This document shows positions 54,017 through 64,000 of a stretch of 64,000 nucleotides of DNA, piece after piece; position 1 is the first letter of the stretch, and the number at the start of each line of letters is the position of its first letter. Source of the DNA: Phyto melanocephala. Taxonomy: Eukaryota > Arthropoda > Insecta > Diptera > Rhinophoridae. The DNA lies in the NCBI GenBank assembly GCA_941918925.1, contig OW799235.1:42576201-42640200 (forward strand), given 5' to 3'. The position numbers were made by a program, and so were the translations under genes. Below the pieces are notes generated by a model. It made no database searches and was not told the DNA's origin. It saw nothing but the letters and a program-made list of their open reading frames with translations.

Positions 54017-54981
54017 CTAACTGAGTACATGTTTGATTAAGTTTAATATTAGTAATCAAAAGTTTGTTTATGTTGTAATCAAAGTGAATACTGTTCGGTG
54101 TTCAATGAATTCTGTTCGATGTTAATGAACAGAAAACATTGTACAAACAGAAACAACCAGTTCGAATACACATGTTGTATTGCATTTCCATACGGTAATT
54201 GTTTTTGTTTTTATTTTTTTTTATTAGGAATGAATTCTGTTTAGTTTTAAAGTTTTCAGAAACACGAGGCTTACAATTTACGTACACTAACGGTTTTATT
54301 ATTTATTTTTTAGGAAAAAGAACTTAAAAATGAACGTAAGTAAAAATTATAAATAATTATATGAATTTTTAGGGAAATTTTATTTTTTTTTTAATATTGA
54401 TCTCCTTAATTTGTACAATATATGTATACACAAAAAATATATACATATGTACATATACCTTACTACTTCACTATGTTTACTAGTGTTCATGATTATGAAT
54501 ACATATAATCGGTCGTATTCATATTTATGATCATACTTGTTTGGTAGTATTTAATGTTCATACTTGTCCACTCATCGGTACTTGTCGGCAATAAACACAA
54601 GTTAAACATAAAAAATAAAGTGAGCGTCTTCAGACACAGATTTTCTGTGTTCATGCAGCAGTCTAGTGTAAATCTCTCTTTGAATAAATCATGCCTATTT
54701 AATCTAATATATTCGGGTACGACAAATTTTTGATACCCACCACACATTGTGAATACTTTTGAATCACAGAAAAAAATTATTTTAATAATATCTGTTATCA
54801 CTTTATAATGCTTTCTTTAAGTTCGATTTGATATTACTTTTTATTACATTTAGACTCAAAATGAAACTAAGTATTTTTACAATAGAACTACACCTACATT
54901 TCTTTTTACCACAATGTTGAATTTTACGGAAAATATTAACTTTGTGTGGGCATAATAGCACTTCCTACTTTTACAATAAAA

Positions 54982-55642
54982 ACAAGTAAGAGCGCTATAT
55001 TCGGCCGTGCCGAATCTTATATACCCTTCACAACGTGTAGTCATGCAATAACAGTAGTTTGTGTCACCATTCATCCCATAAGAAATACGTACATACATAT
55101 AAAAACATACATATATAAAAACATCCCATTGTAAAATTATAAATTCACGTATGTCTGTAAAAAAAAAAACAAACAAAAAAAAAATTTAAAAAAGAATTTA
55201 AAAAAATTAAAAAAGAAAAATTATTATATATATAATATATATATACATATATATATATAAAACAAAAAAATAAAAAAAAAAAACAAATTAAAAAAAAAAA
55301 AATAATAAAAATATAAATAATAATAAATAAAAAATAGACTCAGCTATGATTCGATGCCACGTTTTCTCTAACCAGTATACACGTTTGTATGTATGTATGT
55401 TGTTGTGATGTTGTTTTTGTGAAAAAAAATCGAGGTGGTCGTGGGTTCAACCAACCTATGTCGGTGGGCTTCAAAAAGTTGATTTCAACATACACACGGA
55501 CATACTGACAGAGCTTAATCGACTCCCCTATTCATAAGCTTTCAGAAAATATATACTTTATGGGGTCGGAAATGAAAATTGTAGAAATTTCACACGGAAT
55601 GACAAACCTATATATAACCTTTTTCACTGTGTGAAGGGTATA
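54982..55642 (+). mobile_element. ATTCGGC repeat, copy g (complete)
   Basis: It runs from ACAAGTAAGAGCGCTATATT through the hairpin TTCGGCCGTGCCGAA, an AT microsatellite (55140-55335), ACACACGGACATACTGACAG and TATGGGGTCGGAAATGAAAA, to the terminal hairpin ACCTTTTTCACTGTGTGAAG followed by GGTATA. Confidence 0.88.
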
Positions 55643-55871
55643 AAAATAATAAACTGAATACATTGTTATACAGAATTCTACTTAATAGACACATTCATAC
55701 CAGTCATATATTTTATTTATTGAGCGTATCACACATATAATCCACAAATTTATTTAAAGTATAACATATAACTACAGATTCTAATGACAATTTAAAACTA
55801 TTCACAATATACAGGGAGGTGGTAGTCCTATCAAGGTAATATCTTCTAATGAATTCAACTTAAATATTAAC

Positions 55872-56317
55872 GGCCTTATTCACAACAAAAAGTTGGCATA
55901 AAGTTAGCATAAAGTTTATTCATAACACACATGCCAAACTCTGGCTAACGACTTGCTTAACTCTTGTTAACGAGCTGCCAAGCGTTTGCCGACTTGTGAA
56001 AAACAGCTGTTCTGTGACAAAATTTTATAAAGAAAAGAATAAAAATTTTTTTTTTTATTTTAGAATTTTAAAAATTGTCAGTATGTATGGAAAAACAACA
56101 AAATGTCACAATCAGAAATGATATATAAAAAAAAGGTTGCAATTTTGAGGGGTATTATGCAATTTCAGAGTTGATTTATAAAAAATGGAAGACGGATAAA
56201 AGTTTCTTATAAATAAACTCTGTGCCAACGAGCTGCCAAGCTAAATCGGCATTCTAGTTAGCAGATCGTTGTACGTAGTGTATAAACTGTGGCTAACTTT
56301 TTGTTATGAATAAGGCC
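55872..56317. mobile_element. GGCCTTATTCATAAC MITE, complete copy 1
   Basis: GGCCTTATTCACAACAAAAA at the left and TTTTTGTTATGAATAAGGCC at the right. The arms share GTTGGCATAAAG/AGTTAGC words. No ORF. Confidence 0.88.
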
Positions 56318-56330
56318 GTAAAACATTAGC

Positions 56331-56846
56331 GGCCTTATTCATAACAAAAAGTTGGCATAAAGTTAGCATTAAGTTTATTCATAACACTCATGCCAAACTC
56401 TCTCTAAACTCTTGTTAACGAGCTGCCAAACGTTTGCCAACTTGTGAAAGACAGCTTTTATGTGTTGTTGTTTTACATTACCAATATTTTTTTACCAACC
56501 TTTTCATCCTGTTCCCAATTTACAGATCGTTTGCGTTGCTTTTCCATTTTAATAAAAAATTATATTGTTCGTTTGTTTTTTAATTTATTTTTCAATTTTA
56601 AAAATTGTTAGTATCGATGGAAAAACAAAAATGTCAAAATTAGGGATTATATACAAAAAATGGTTGCATATTTTAGGGGTATCATGCAATTTCAGAGTTG
56701 ATTTATGAAAAGTTGGCAGACGGATAAAAGTTTCTTATGAATAAACTCTGTGCTAACGAGCTGCCAAGCTTAATCGGCATTCTAGTTAGCAGCTCGTTGT
56801 ACGTAGTGTATAAACTGTGGCTAACTTTTTGTTATGAATAAGGCCG
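56331..56846. mobile_element. GGCCTTATTCATAAC MITE, complete copy 2
   Basis: GGCCTTATTCATAACAAAAA at the left, TTTTTGTTATGAATAAGGCC at the right, only 13 bases from copy 1 and in the same orientation. Confidence 0.88.
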
Positions 56847-57479
56847 TAGGAGGCTTGTCATATTAAACACATACCGACGAAATTTCAACACCGAACATCT
56901 ATTTTGGTGGTTTAATGAGCTTTTAAATTTTTTGTGTGATAAAGTTTGTAATGAATAACAAAAAATGTGTGCTGCACTTATTATTAATATTATCCTAAAA
57001 CGAAAACGAATTAGGAGCAAAAAAACGTGTTTGGATGAAGAAATGGCTATGAATTGGCATTTATATTTAAAATGTTGTATTTTTTTAAGGTTTATGCCTT
57101 GACGATTTAACTTTTATGAGCTAATTTTGCCACACACGACTAAATCATGCTGATATCAAGCTATTTTTGATAAAGCACCATCAGCTGGTACAATCACACC
57201 ACAACCTCATACACGGTCAATCAGCTGGCACAGTCACTTGATGGCACAATTATTATGATGTTGTGTATGGGCCCTATTAAGGAGTGAGACCGAAAAAATT
57301 TTAACATATATAAAATTAAATAATTCGAAATAGTTGATCTTAGATCCTTAAATTAGAGATTTAATAATTGCTTCAGTCACTTTTTGGAAACAGTTTAAAT
57401 ATTTCTTTTTAAAATGTCTCATATTTTGAGACACCTTTTTTTCTATTCAATTTTCTATTCACAAGAGACCAATATCTCT
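56847..57479. other. AT-rich intron, nothing recognised
   Basis: CAATCAGCTGGCACAGTCAC-type words recur at 57178-57240, but no element ends could be paired. Confidence 0.5.
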
Positions 57480-57700
57480 CTCCACTGGTTAAAGCTCTGG
57501 AAAATTTTGAGGATTGGCCTCCACTTCAGAGCTTTCTTACCATAGTGACATGCTGCCAACTCAGGCCAAAAATATATGGATACATTGTGTTCTCTTATGA
57601 AAGAAAGAAACCTTTTTTAAGACATCTTTTATGTATATTTCAGTATTTAAAAAGTACACTGTAAATGACTTGCTTTTTTTACCGCAACTGCATACAGCTT
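57480..57700 (-). pseudogene. Tc1-like transposase fragment
   Basis: The minus strand reads VSIYFWPELAACHYGKKALK, the second-Asp block in which Asp is replaced by Glu. Upstream LYAVAVKKASHL is preserved. It is related to 30720-31340. Confidence 0.72.
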
Positions 57701-57902
57701 GCTATACTAAGAATTCTTACAACAGAGATGAACGATATGGGTATAAAAAGAAAGGGCCAAATGCACAAAATGAGTTGATAATTTTAAATTTTGAAAATAA
57801 ATTCAATGATTGCATGTGTTAATCGGTTGTTAGTCAAGGTGAGGGGAACACAATGCACCATGCTGGTCTTCGAGTGAGGGTGTTGGAGGTATTATATATT
57901 TA

Positions 57903-58712
57903 TACTAGCTAATATCCGGTGTGCTTCGCCACCCCCATCGTAATGAAATAAAAATTTTATAGTTCAAAAATTTATTTATTTTGCAAGTGCCACGCCTACT
58001 ATTACTAAATCAACCATTTCTTATTCAAATAAATCATATAGACGTCAAGTGTCTCTTGCAAAATTTGGGTACTCTAACTACTATCACTTCCCAGATATAC
58101 GAATTTTTGTATTTAATTCATATGACAGGTGTCACACGCCCACTATTACTAAAGCATCCATTTCTTATCAAAATAGTCATATAGATGTCAAAGCTTCTCG
58201 TGCAAAATTTGGGTACTCTAACTGTTATCGCTTCCCGAATATACAAATTTTAGTATTCAATTGCTATGAGAGCTGCCACGCCCACAATTTCTAATGTAAC
58301 CATTTTTTCCAGAAACGTTTATTTGGGTGTCAAAGTTGCTCTTGCAAAATTTTAGTACTCTAATCAATATCGTTTTTTAAATATACGAAAATTAGTATTT
58401 AATTCATGTGGCCACACCTACTATTGAAAGTCCGCCCATTTTTTACCTAAATATTCGTGTGGATGTCAAAGTTTACCGTACTTAATTTGAAGACTCTAGC
58501 TACATTAACTTTCGTAAAATATAATATTTAATACTAATTCTTTAATAGGGCGTGGCACCCCGCCCACTTACAATTTCAAACCAAAGTATAGCCTATAGTT
58601 CCTTCCAGACATACAGAAAGATTCTGTGAAAATTTCAAGGAAATCGGTCCAGCCTTTTAACCGTCTATAAAGCACAAACAAACATACAAACACACATTGA
58701 TTTTTATATATA
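57903..58712 (+). repeat. CTAGCTAATATCCGG interspersed repeat, long copy
   Basis: It begins ACTAGCTAATATCCGGTGTG. Four to five direct modules follow, each with a GCCACGCCCAC-type box, TTGCAAAATTTGGGTACTCT and a spacer of about 125-150 bases. It ends AAATCGGTCCAGCC and TTTTTATATATATAGAT. Short ORF-like readings inside come from these repeats. Confidence 0.78.
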
Positions 58713-58849
58713 TAGATTAGATTATATCTTAAGATACACACAAATGTTTCTTAAAAAAAGTGTGTTCTTAGCTGTTTAACAAAATATAAATGAAAACTAA
58801 ATTTAAAAGATATAAAATTTTCTTCTTTGCTCATCGTTTCTTACGGCCA

Positions 58850-59580
58850 TATGCAAAAAAACTAAATACAGTTTTACAAACCATTGTTATGCTAAAATCC
58901 TTAAAAGTTATCTAGAAAAATTCAAAAGCTCAACATGCATTTATTATCTTTAAAAAAAAATTAAGTAGGAATAGAATTTATTAAACCAATTCTAAGGTGA
59001 CATTTTATTTTTCCTATGTTGTAAAAAAACATTTTGTGAATTAAAAATGGATACATCAAATTTAATCAGATGAATTTGTCAAACAATATTAAAATACTTT
59101 AGAAAATAATAAAAAAAAATATATATATAATTCTGTTTAGTGTATTGTTTTTTCTTTTAGTGTACAATTAAAACAAAAAAAAAAACTGGTTATTCTTATA
59201 CCCATTTCCTAAGAAAAAAACTCTTGCTGATTAATTTTAATTTATTTATTTTTCGTTTTGTTTTTCTTTTACTAAATCTAAAAATATTATATACACTATT
59301 AAAAAAACACAAGTAAAAAAACTAAAGTAAATTATTTCCTCTAAATAAATAAAATCGGATTACAGACGACTACCCGGATAAATTTATATTCGTTTTTATG
59401 TATTAACAAAAAAATGGTAACAGAAAATCCTGGTATTCCCAGTATAAAAAATAAACATTTGTTAAAATATATGTAAGTTGAAACACTTTTTTTGGATACG
59501 TTTTGTTATAGAAATTTTGCCTTTAAATTTTTATTAACTGTATTTAAATCTACTTAAAAAAATTTTTGCATACGGCCGTT
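58850..59580. repeat. possible MITE bounded by TTACGGCCATATGCAAAAA
   Basis: TTACGGCCATATGCAAAAAA (58851) is mirrored by TTTTTGCATACGGCCGTTAG (about 59566-59585). The interior is very AT-rich with no ORF. Confidence 0.4.
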
Positions 59581-61174
59581 AGTATATATTAAATTGCGTA
59601 TTACATATTATTTTTTATCTTAACTACTATATAAAATATTTGCTTCGAATTGGGCAAAAAATTATTGAAACCCACATACCTTATCGAGTTAAATTTGGAT
59701 CAGTTGTAGTACTTATTCCAGGAAACCTTTAAAAAAGTTTTCGAAGAGATTAACAATAATTTATATAGATATTTTCCACTGTTGTGGTTTGTAGTTAAAC
59801 TTAACATCAACACTACACATTAGATGTAGGTTTTGCAGCCTTTGTTGCGATTAGATGAGATGATTAAAAAATGAACAAGCCTTTGTGTTACAAAATAATT
59901 TGTATATTGTTTTTCGATATACATATACACATATTATAAATGTGAATTCTATAATTCTTAGTTATATTCTGATTTCGATGGTTAATCTCTTCAAAAAATT
60001 ATTTTAAAGATTTCTTGAATGGCCACTTTAATTTTAATTAACAATAAATTTCCTTTTTGCTTTCTTCAAATTATAGTTAGAAATTACAAATATTATTTTC
60101 TTTTTTCGTTTTAAATTATATATATAGCGAGCGCTTTTTGTCAACACAAAGGCCAATTGCAAATAATCATCCAACTAATACGAAAAGGTTATTTTTTCAG
60201 AGTTAATATTTGTAAAAAAAAAGATTTGAATAAACAACTCATTATGATTTACGAAAAAAAAAGAGAATCATAGATTTGCTTAAATTTACAATTGCTGTTT
60301 CTAATTATATGTATACATATGTAAATTAAGAACACAATTATTTAATATATGTATAAAAAACCATTTAAAAAATGCATGAAACAAGCTGAACCGTTGTTTT
60401 TATTTTAAATTTCAATTTAGTTTTCATAGCAAAAAAAAAAAAAACGAAACCATGCGAAACTTACAATAAAAACATTAAAATAATATAATTAAATCAATCA
60501 GTTTATTTGCAAAAAGCGCTTGACATTTAAATCAAATTTACTTTCTTTTAATTACCTTAACTTATAAAATTATAAAAAAAAGATTTTAATATAAAAATAT
60601 TCTTATTGCGAAAAAAGTGCAATTTGTAAATAAAATTTTTTAATTATTTTGAACGTATTAAAAACTGTAATAATAATTCATACAATAGTTTAATCCAGCC
60701 CTTAAAATAATTAAGTAGAATACATTAAATTATAAGAACTAATTTAAATAATATGTATTTCTAAGTCCTGTTATTTAAATGTTGCCAATGTTAAATATTG
60801 AATTGCTTAAAAGAATGAAACTGAATAAAAATACTGAATTCAACATTTATGGCAGATAAAATTACATACATAAGTAAATATTGTATAAATTTTTAAATAC
60901 TAGTGATATAAATTTAATATAAAATGAAATAAAAATTTTTATATGACATGTAAATCGATCTACGTATTGGAATTAATTTGAAGTTATTAATAAATAACTA
61001 AGGGCTAGCTTTTATGATGTATGTAGGTCAACTTTATTCTTAGGTAAAAAAAGCTTAAATTAAAATATATGGTTTTAAAATATAAATAATAGTTCTAATT
61101 TAACCTAGTACCGTTTGATGTCCATTTAAATCTAATGGCGTTTTATATTCTAAAGAAAATGCAGTCTTTAAATT
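59581..61174. other. very AT-rich intron, nothing recognised
   Basis: About 1.6 kb with no coding, RNA or repeat signal that I can support. Confidence 0.6.
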
Positions 61175-61330
61175 ACAAAAAAAAAAACTTGTAAGAAGTG
61201 CAAAGTGTACTACAATTCTAAGACTTCTTAATAAATGCAATCATGCAAAATATCTTAAAACAATTCATTTAAATAAACAAAATCAATTCATGATTTTAGT
61301 TAATCTTCACCAAATATGCATGAGATATAT
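61175..61330 (-). repeat. dispersed repeat (GTTTACATGAAT family), partial copy 4
   Basis: GAAGTGCAAAGTGTACTACA, GCAATCATGCAAAATATCTT and CACCAAATATGCATGAG match the reverse copy at 20265-20530. Confidence 0.65.
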
Positions 61331-61377
61331 GATGAGATATACGATCCATATAAAACACCATTAAATGAAAATAATTA

Positions 61378-61450
61378 TGGCTTTATGCATAATAACAAAC
61401 TGTGTGCTAACTGACGAGCTGCTATCTTTCCCTTATGAAAATTACCCCAT
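61378..61450 (+). repeat. half of a GGCTTTATGCATAATAACAA MITE
   Basis: GGCTTTATGCATAATAACAA and GCTAACTGACGAGCTGCTAT match the small element at 62249-62372. Confidence 0.6.
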
Positions 61451-61883
61451 TAGTTTTTTTTTGCATACATTCAAAACTAAATCAATAAAGTAGTAGATTC
61501 AGCATACGGTGTAGGGCCTTTATAATGGATCAAAATTATAATCGATAAGTATACTCTAGGAAGTAATACTCCCATATGCTTTATGCTTTGGGGACAATAA
61601 AGTGAATGTGATAGAATTGCCTACTCAGTACACTGTGCCTCTATTGCGGTTCACAACTTTTATAAAAATTTGGGCGAAGTTGACAAATGTTCATTGCCTA
61701 AATTAAATTGAATTTTTCTTTTATTTTTATAAATTTTTACTAAATTTGTCTGCTTTTTTGTATAACCTAATATTTTAAGTTGGTAAAGCCATACAAATTT
61801 CATCTAAAAACAAATTTGTTTTTAAACACTAAAAACCAATTTGCTTGTGATCAATTTGTGTTAATTTAACAACCATAATAGGG

Positions 61884-62030
61884 GCACAGATCTTAATTCA
61901 ATTGAAAATTTATGAACAGATATAAGGACTATAAGCCATAAAACACTTTGAAGTGATTTTCAGCAAATTTGGAATGCAATTTCGAAGGAAGAATGCCAAA
62001 ATCTTGTAAATCCGATTAGTTAAAAGTTTA
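61884..62030 (+). pseudogene. Tc1-like transposase C-terminal fragment
   Basis: TDLNSIENL, then ISHKTL and FQQIWNAISKEECQNLVNPI match the end of Tc1 transposases ('SPDLNPIENLW ... W..I..E.C..LV.SM'). Two stops interrupt it. Confidence 0.7.
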
Positions 62031-62248
62031 TGTATAAATTAAAGAATATATATTTTTCATAAGCTTTGTGCTTTTTTAACTGCTGTTGTATTCAACTTTC
62101 TTGACAGAAAATAAAACGCCATAACTGTTGAAACACGAGTTATACAAAAAAAAAATAATTACATATAAAAATACCATAAATAATAAAGAAACTTTTAAAG
62201 TTCGAGAAGTTAATTTGTTCAAAATTTTTAACATTTTAAATGGACCTT

Positions 62249-62372
62249 TACGGCTTTCTACATAATAACAAACTATGTACTAACTAAACAGCTGATATCT
62301 TTCCCTTACAGAAATTTACCCATAAAAAAGTTTACAGCTCGTTAGTTAGCACACAGTTTGTTATTATGCATA
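62249..62372. mobile_element. 124-bp MITE (ACGGCKTTMTRCATAATAAC ends)
   Basis: ACGGCTTTCTACATAATAAC at the left pairs with GTTATTATGCATAACGCCGT at the right. Inside, AACTATGTACTAACTAAACA pairs with TTAGTTAGCACACAGTTT. It resembles the GGCCTTATTCATAAC family in style. Confidence 0.72.
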
Positions 62373-62714
62373 ACGCCGTTTGTATTCCTTTATTTATTTT
62401 TTTTTTTACTTTTTCATAAAATTTTTTATTTCGTAAACACGCTTGTTTATATTTTACAAATTGCTGCCATACTTAGTAGTATTTTGAAAATAATCACCAC
62501 TTCAAAAAAAAAATAAAGTATGCTGATGCTAATAAATTTGTCAGTTCTAAATAAATCACTACAATTCTAATAGCTGCATTTTTTAAATTAAAAACAGTTT
62601 AAAAGTTGTTAGCAATTAATTTGAAAACAAATATAACAAATATAAACCAGATTCAAAAACATATAAAAAAACTAGCCCTGGGTATATATAATTAGATTTT
62701 TAACAACTACTCAC
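62373..62714. other. AT-rich intron end, nothing recognised
   Basis: No feature until the E(bx) donor. Confidence 0.6.
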
Positions 62715-62836
62715 TTGTTGTTGTGTATGGTGCACTGGTGTAAGTGGTGGTGGCTGAACGCTAGAATTTGATGGTTGTACTGCTAAATAGATTTTTGTTG
62801 GTCCCAAGACACCTTGCTTTCCGTTCGATTCTTGTG
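62715..62836 (-). CDS. E(bx): E(bx)/NURF301 exon: proline/glutamine-containing linker (most 5' exon in the window)
   Basis: This 122-base exon has acceptor TTAATTATAG (62838-62837) and donor CAA|GTGAGT (62714-62709). It begins with two bases of a split codon, then QESNGKQGVLGPTKIYLAVQ, PSNSSVQPPPLTPV and HHTQQQ, ending in phase 0. 'TKIYLAVQP' resembles the E(bx) region upstream of the C-terminal PHD fingers, and its phase matches the exon at 29556. Upstream exons must lie beyond 64000. The evidence is splice signals and phase continuity; similarity is limited because the segment is low in complexity. Confidence 0.82.
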
Positions 62837-63563
62837 CTATAATTAAAAATTAATTATATGAAAAAAATAATTCAAGTTAAAAAATTATAAAAAGAAAAAA
62901 CAATTTTAAGAATGCTATATTCGGATGCACCGAATTTTAATAAAACAAATGCAACGTACATATAAGAACTAAGTTTGTTGTTGAGAGCAAAAAATTAAAA
63001 AATGCAGTTTCGATTTTTCATTAGCAAAATTCTCGAAAATATATTTGATGCATTAATACTATACAGTATGTGATATAAATAAGTTGTCAGTATAAAAATT
63101 TGAGTTTGTTGATGTATATATGTATATGTTTTCTTATCCATTGTAGGATGTTTACTAAAATATTTAAAAAGTACCAATAAATAAAGACATCTTTTATTTA
63201 AAAAATATTTAAAAATATTAAATGTTGAAAACAATATAAAACAACAAAGCCAGTACAAAAAATAAATAAGCCTGCGGCATCCGATGTTGCAGAACACATT
63301 TTGTAAAATAAAAATGTATGGTGTCTATAAATTTAGTTTTTTTAAAATAAAATAGTATAATAAAAATTATTTTTTTATTTAAGAATAGAAAACTCATAAC
63401 AGCTTTTTTTTTTTTGGAGAATTTGTTCACTCGGAGGCTGAAGTACATTAATCAGACTAGGGGAGACAGGGTTGGGTAAGATACTTAATATCGGCCACAC
63501 TAAAATTTTATGTGAAACTGGTATCCAGGATTATGTTCAAGTAGGGGAAATCTGACGGACTAT
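62837..63563. other. E(bx) intron, mostly nothing recognised
   Basis: It includes an eroded ATTCGGC terminus at 62908-62940 (GCTATATTCGGATGCACCGA). No exon seen. Confidence 0.55.
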
Positions 63564-64000
63564 ATGGCCACAGAGATTAGTTATAATAGGAAACCCCCGC
63601 TGATAATTCCGGAAAGGGATTGTTGGGAAGACAGACTGTATGAGGGGTGTGCAGTCCTTACGGAAGAATCGAAGATGAATATAGGCACAGAGGCAGGTGT
63701 CTATATTATGGGAGAGAATATCAGGAAGCCTTACAGACTTTCTGATGATTGCAGTGTGAAGGGATATTATGTCAAATCTAGGCTAGTTAGAAAGAGCAGG
63801 AGAGCACTCGAGGAATTATGAGCCTCTCCAATGTCAGATTGAGTTGGGTACCAGGGCACAATGAAATTGCTGACGAACTTGCGCGCGGTGGATCGGCACT
63901 GGTTTCGACATGCGAAGAGTACATGGTGAGGCCTCCGATAGGTTACTATTTTGGGCGTATTAGGGCGTGGGTACCAGACAGGACTATTTTGTTGTGGAGG
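63564..64000 (+). pseudogene. LINE RNase H fragment (LOA/I-type), internally deleted, cut by window end
   Basis: WEDRLYEGCAVLTEESKMNI and GTEAGVYIMGENIRKPYRLS match the start of a LINE RNase H domain ('FTDGSKM..G.GAGVY'), with TEES in place of TDGS. After LSDDCS the expected AE..AI block is missing. The other side resumes with LSNVRLSWVPGHNEIADELA and RGGSAL in a different frame. It would have removed RNA during reverse transcription. The missing catalytic residues show it is dead. The rest lies past the window. Confidence 0.82.

Larger units (their letters stand above)
29557..62714 (-). other. E(bx): E(bx) intron of about 33.2 kb filled with transposable elements
   Basis: It lies between phase-0 exon ends at 62715 (CAACAACAA|GTGAGT) and 29556 (ATAG|ACAACA). 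No further E(bx) exon was found inside. Confidence 0.82.

Noticed and set aside
54946..55176. Short ORFs on both strands with sequence like MNGDTNYCYCMTTRC
   Set aside because: They recur in every ATTCGGC repeat copy (for example at 15357 and 25468) and are palindrome-driven by-products.
57981..58294. Overlapping ORFs of 67 and 81 residues with internal similarity
   Set aside because: They arise from direct modules of a non-coding interspersed repeat.
1..64000. A new multi-gene defence, biosynthetic or regulatory system
   Set aside because: Every strong coding signal is either an E(bx) exon or a transposable-element gene. The few unidentified reading frames are short, broken and isolated.

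Overview
This is a window of a fly nuclear genome. It is very AT-rich, has GT-AG introns, is packed with Class I and Class II transposable elements, and contains no bacterial-type operons. The one host gene I can establish is Enhancer of bithorax, E(bx) (Nurf301, fly BPTF), on the minus strand. Seven exons with mutually consistent splice phases read, 5' to 3' on the minus strand: 62836-62715, 29556-29346, 29286-29024, 7030-6852, 6248-6105, 6048-5685 and 5625-5541. They encode 456 codons: a low-complexity linker, a basic helical stretch, two C-terminal PHD fingers and the start of the bromodomain. The gene enters from beyond base 64000 and leaves before base 1, so nearly all of the window is intron. 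The protein similarity to Drosophila E(bx), the intron sizes and the repeats suggest a brachyceran fly, probably a calyptrate; I cannot name the species.

Layout. 1-1370: 3' end of a copia-type retrotransposon and a probable LTR. 1.8-5.4 kb: a LINE endonuclease scrap, a TIR element, and a 2.5-kb DNA transposon with long inverted ends and a decayed transposase. 5.5-7.0 kb: four E(bx) exons. 7.5-17.8 kb: a palindromic TIR element, a LINE reverse transcriptase scrap and a pogo-like element carrying a tRNA-derived SINE, all caught in a 4.4-kb tandem duplication. 18-26 kb: small TIR elements and a deep nest of an 'ATTCGGC' hairpin-ended repeat, a Tc1 element and a PIF/Harbinger-like MITE. 26.7-28.6 kb: a Harbinger-type transposon. 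29.0-29.6 kb: two E(bx) exons. 29.7-37.3 kb: a SAP-domain gag scrap, Tc1 fragments and a piggyBac element with TTAA duplications. 37.5-40 kb: hairpin-rich DNA with an IAP-like RING-finger ORF. 41.2-52 kb: a decayed copia element (minus) holding an I-type LINE (plus), which itself holds a mariner-type element. 52.7-58.7 kb: more MITEs. 58.7-62.7 kb: mostly featureless AT-rich intron. 62.7-62.8 kb: the most 5' E(bx) exon. 63.5-64 kb: a LINE RNase H fragment.

How it fits together. The window is a record of successive insertions into two very large E(bx) introns (about 22.0 and 33.2 kb), which sit among introns of only 56-59 bases. Several insertions can be ordered in time because empty and filled sites are both present. 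I see no RNA genes apart from the tRNA-derived SINE, no CRISPR and no convincing new multi-gene system. The most interesting items are the E(bx) intron architecture, the tandem duplication with a microhomology junction, the RING ORF bracketed by perfect inverted repeats, and the nested copia/I-LINE/mariner stack.
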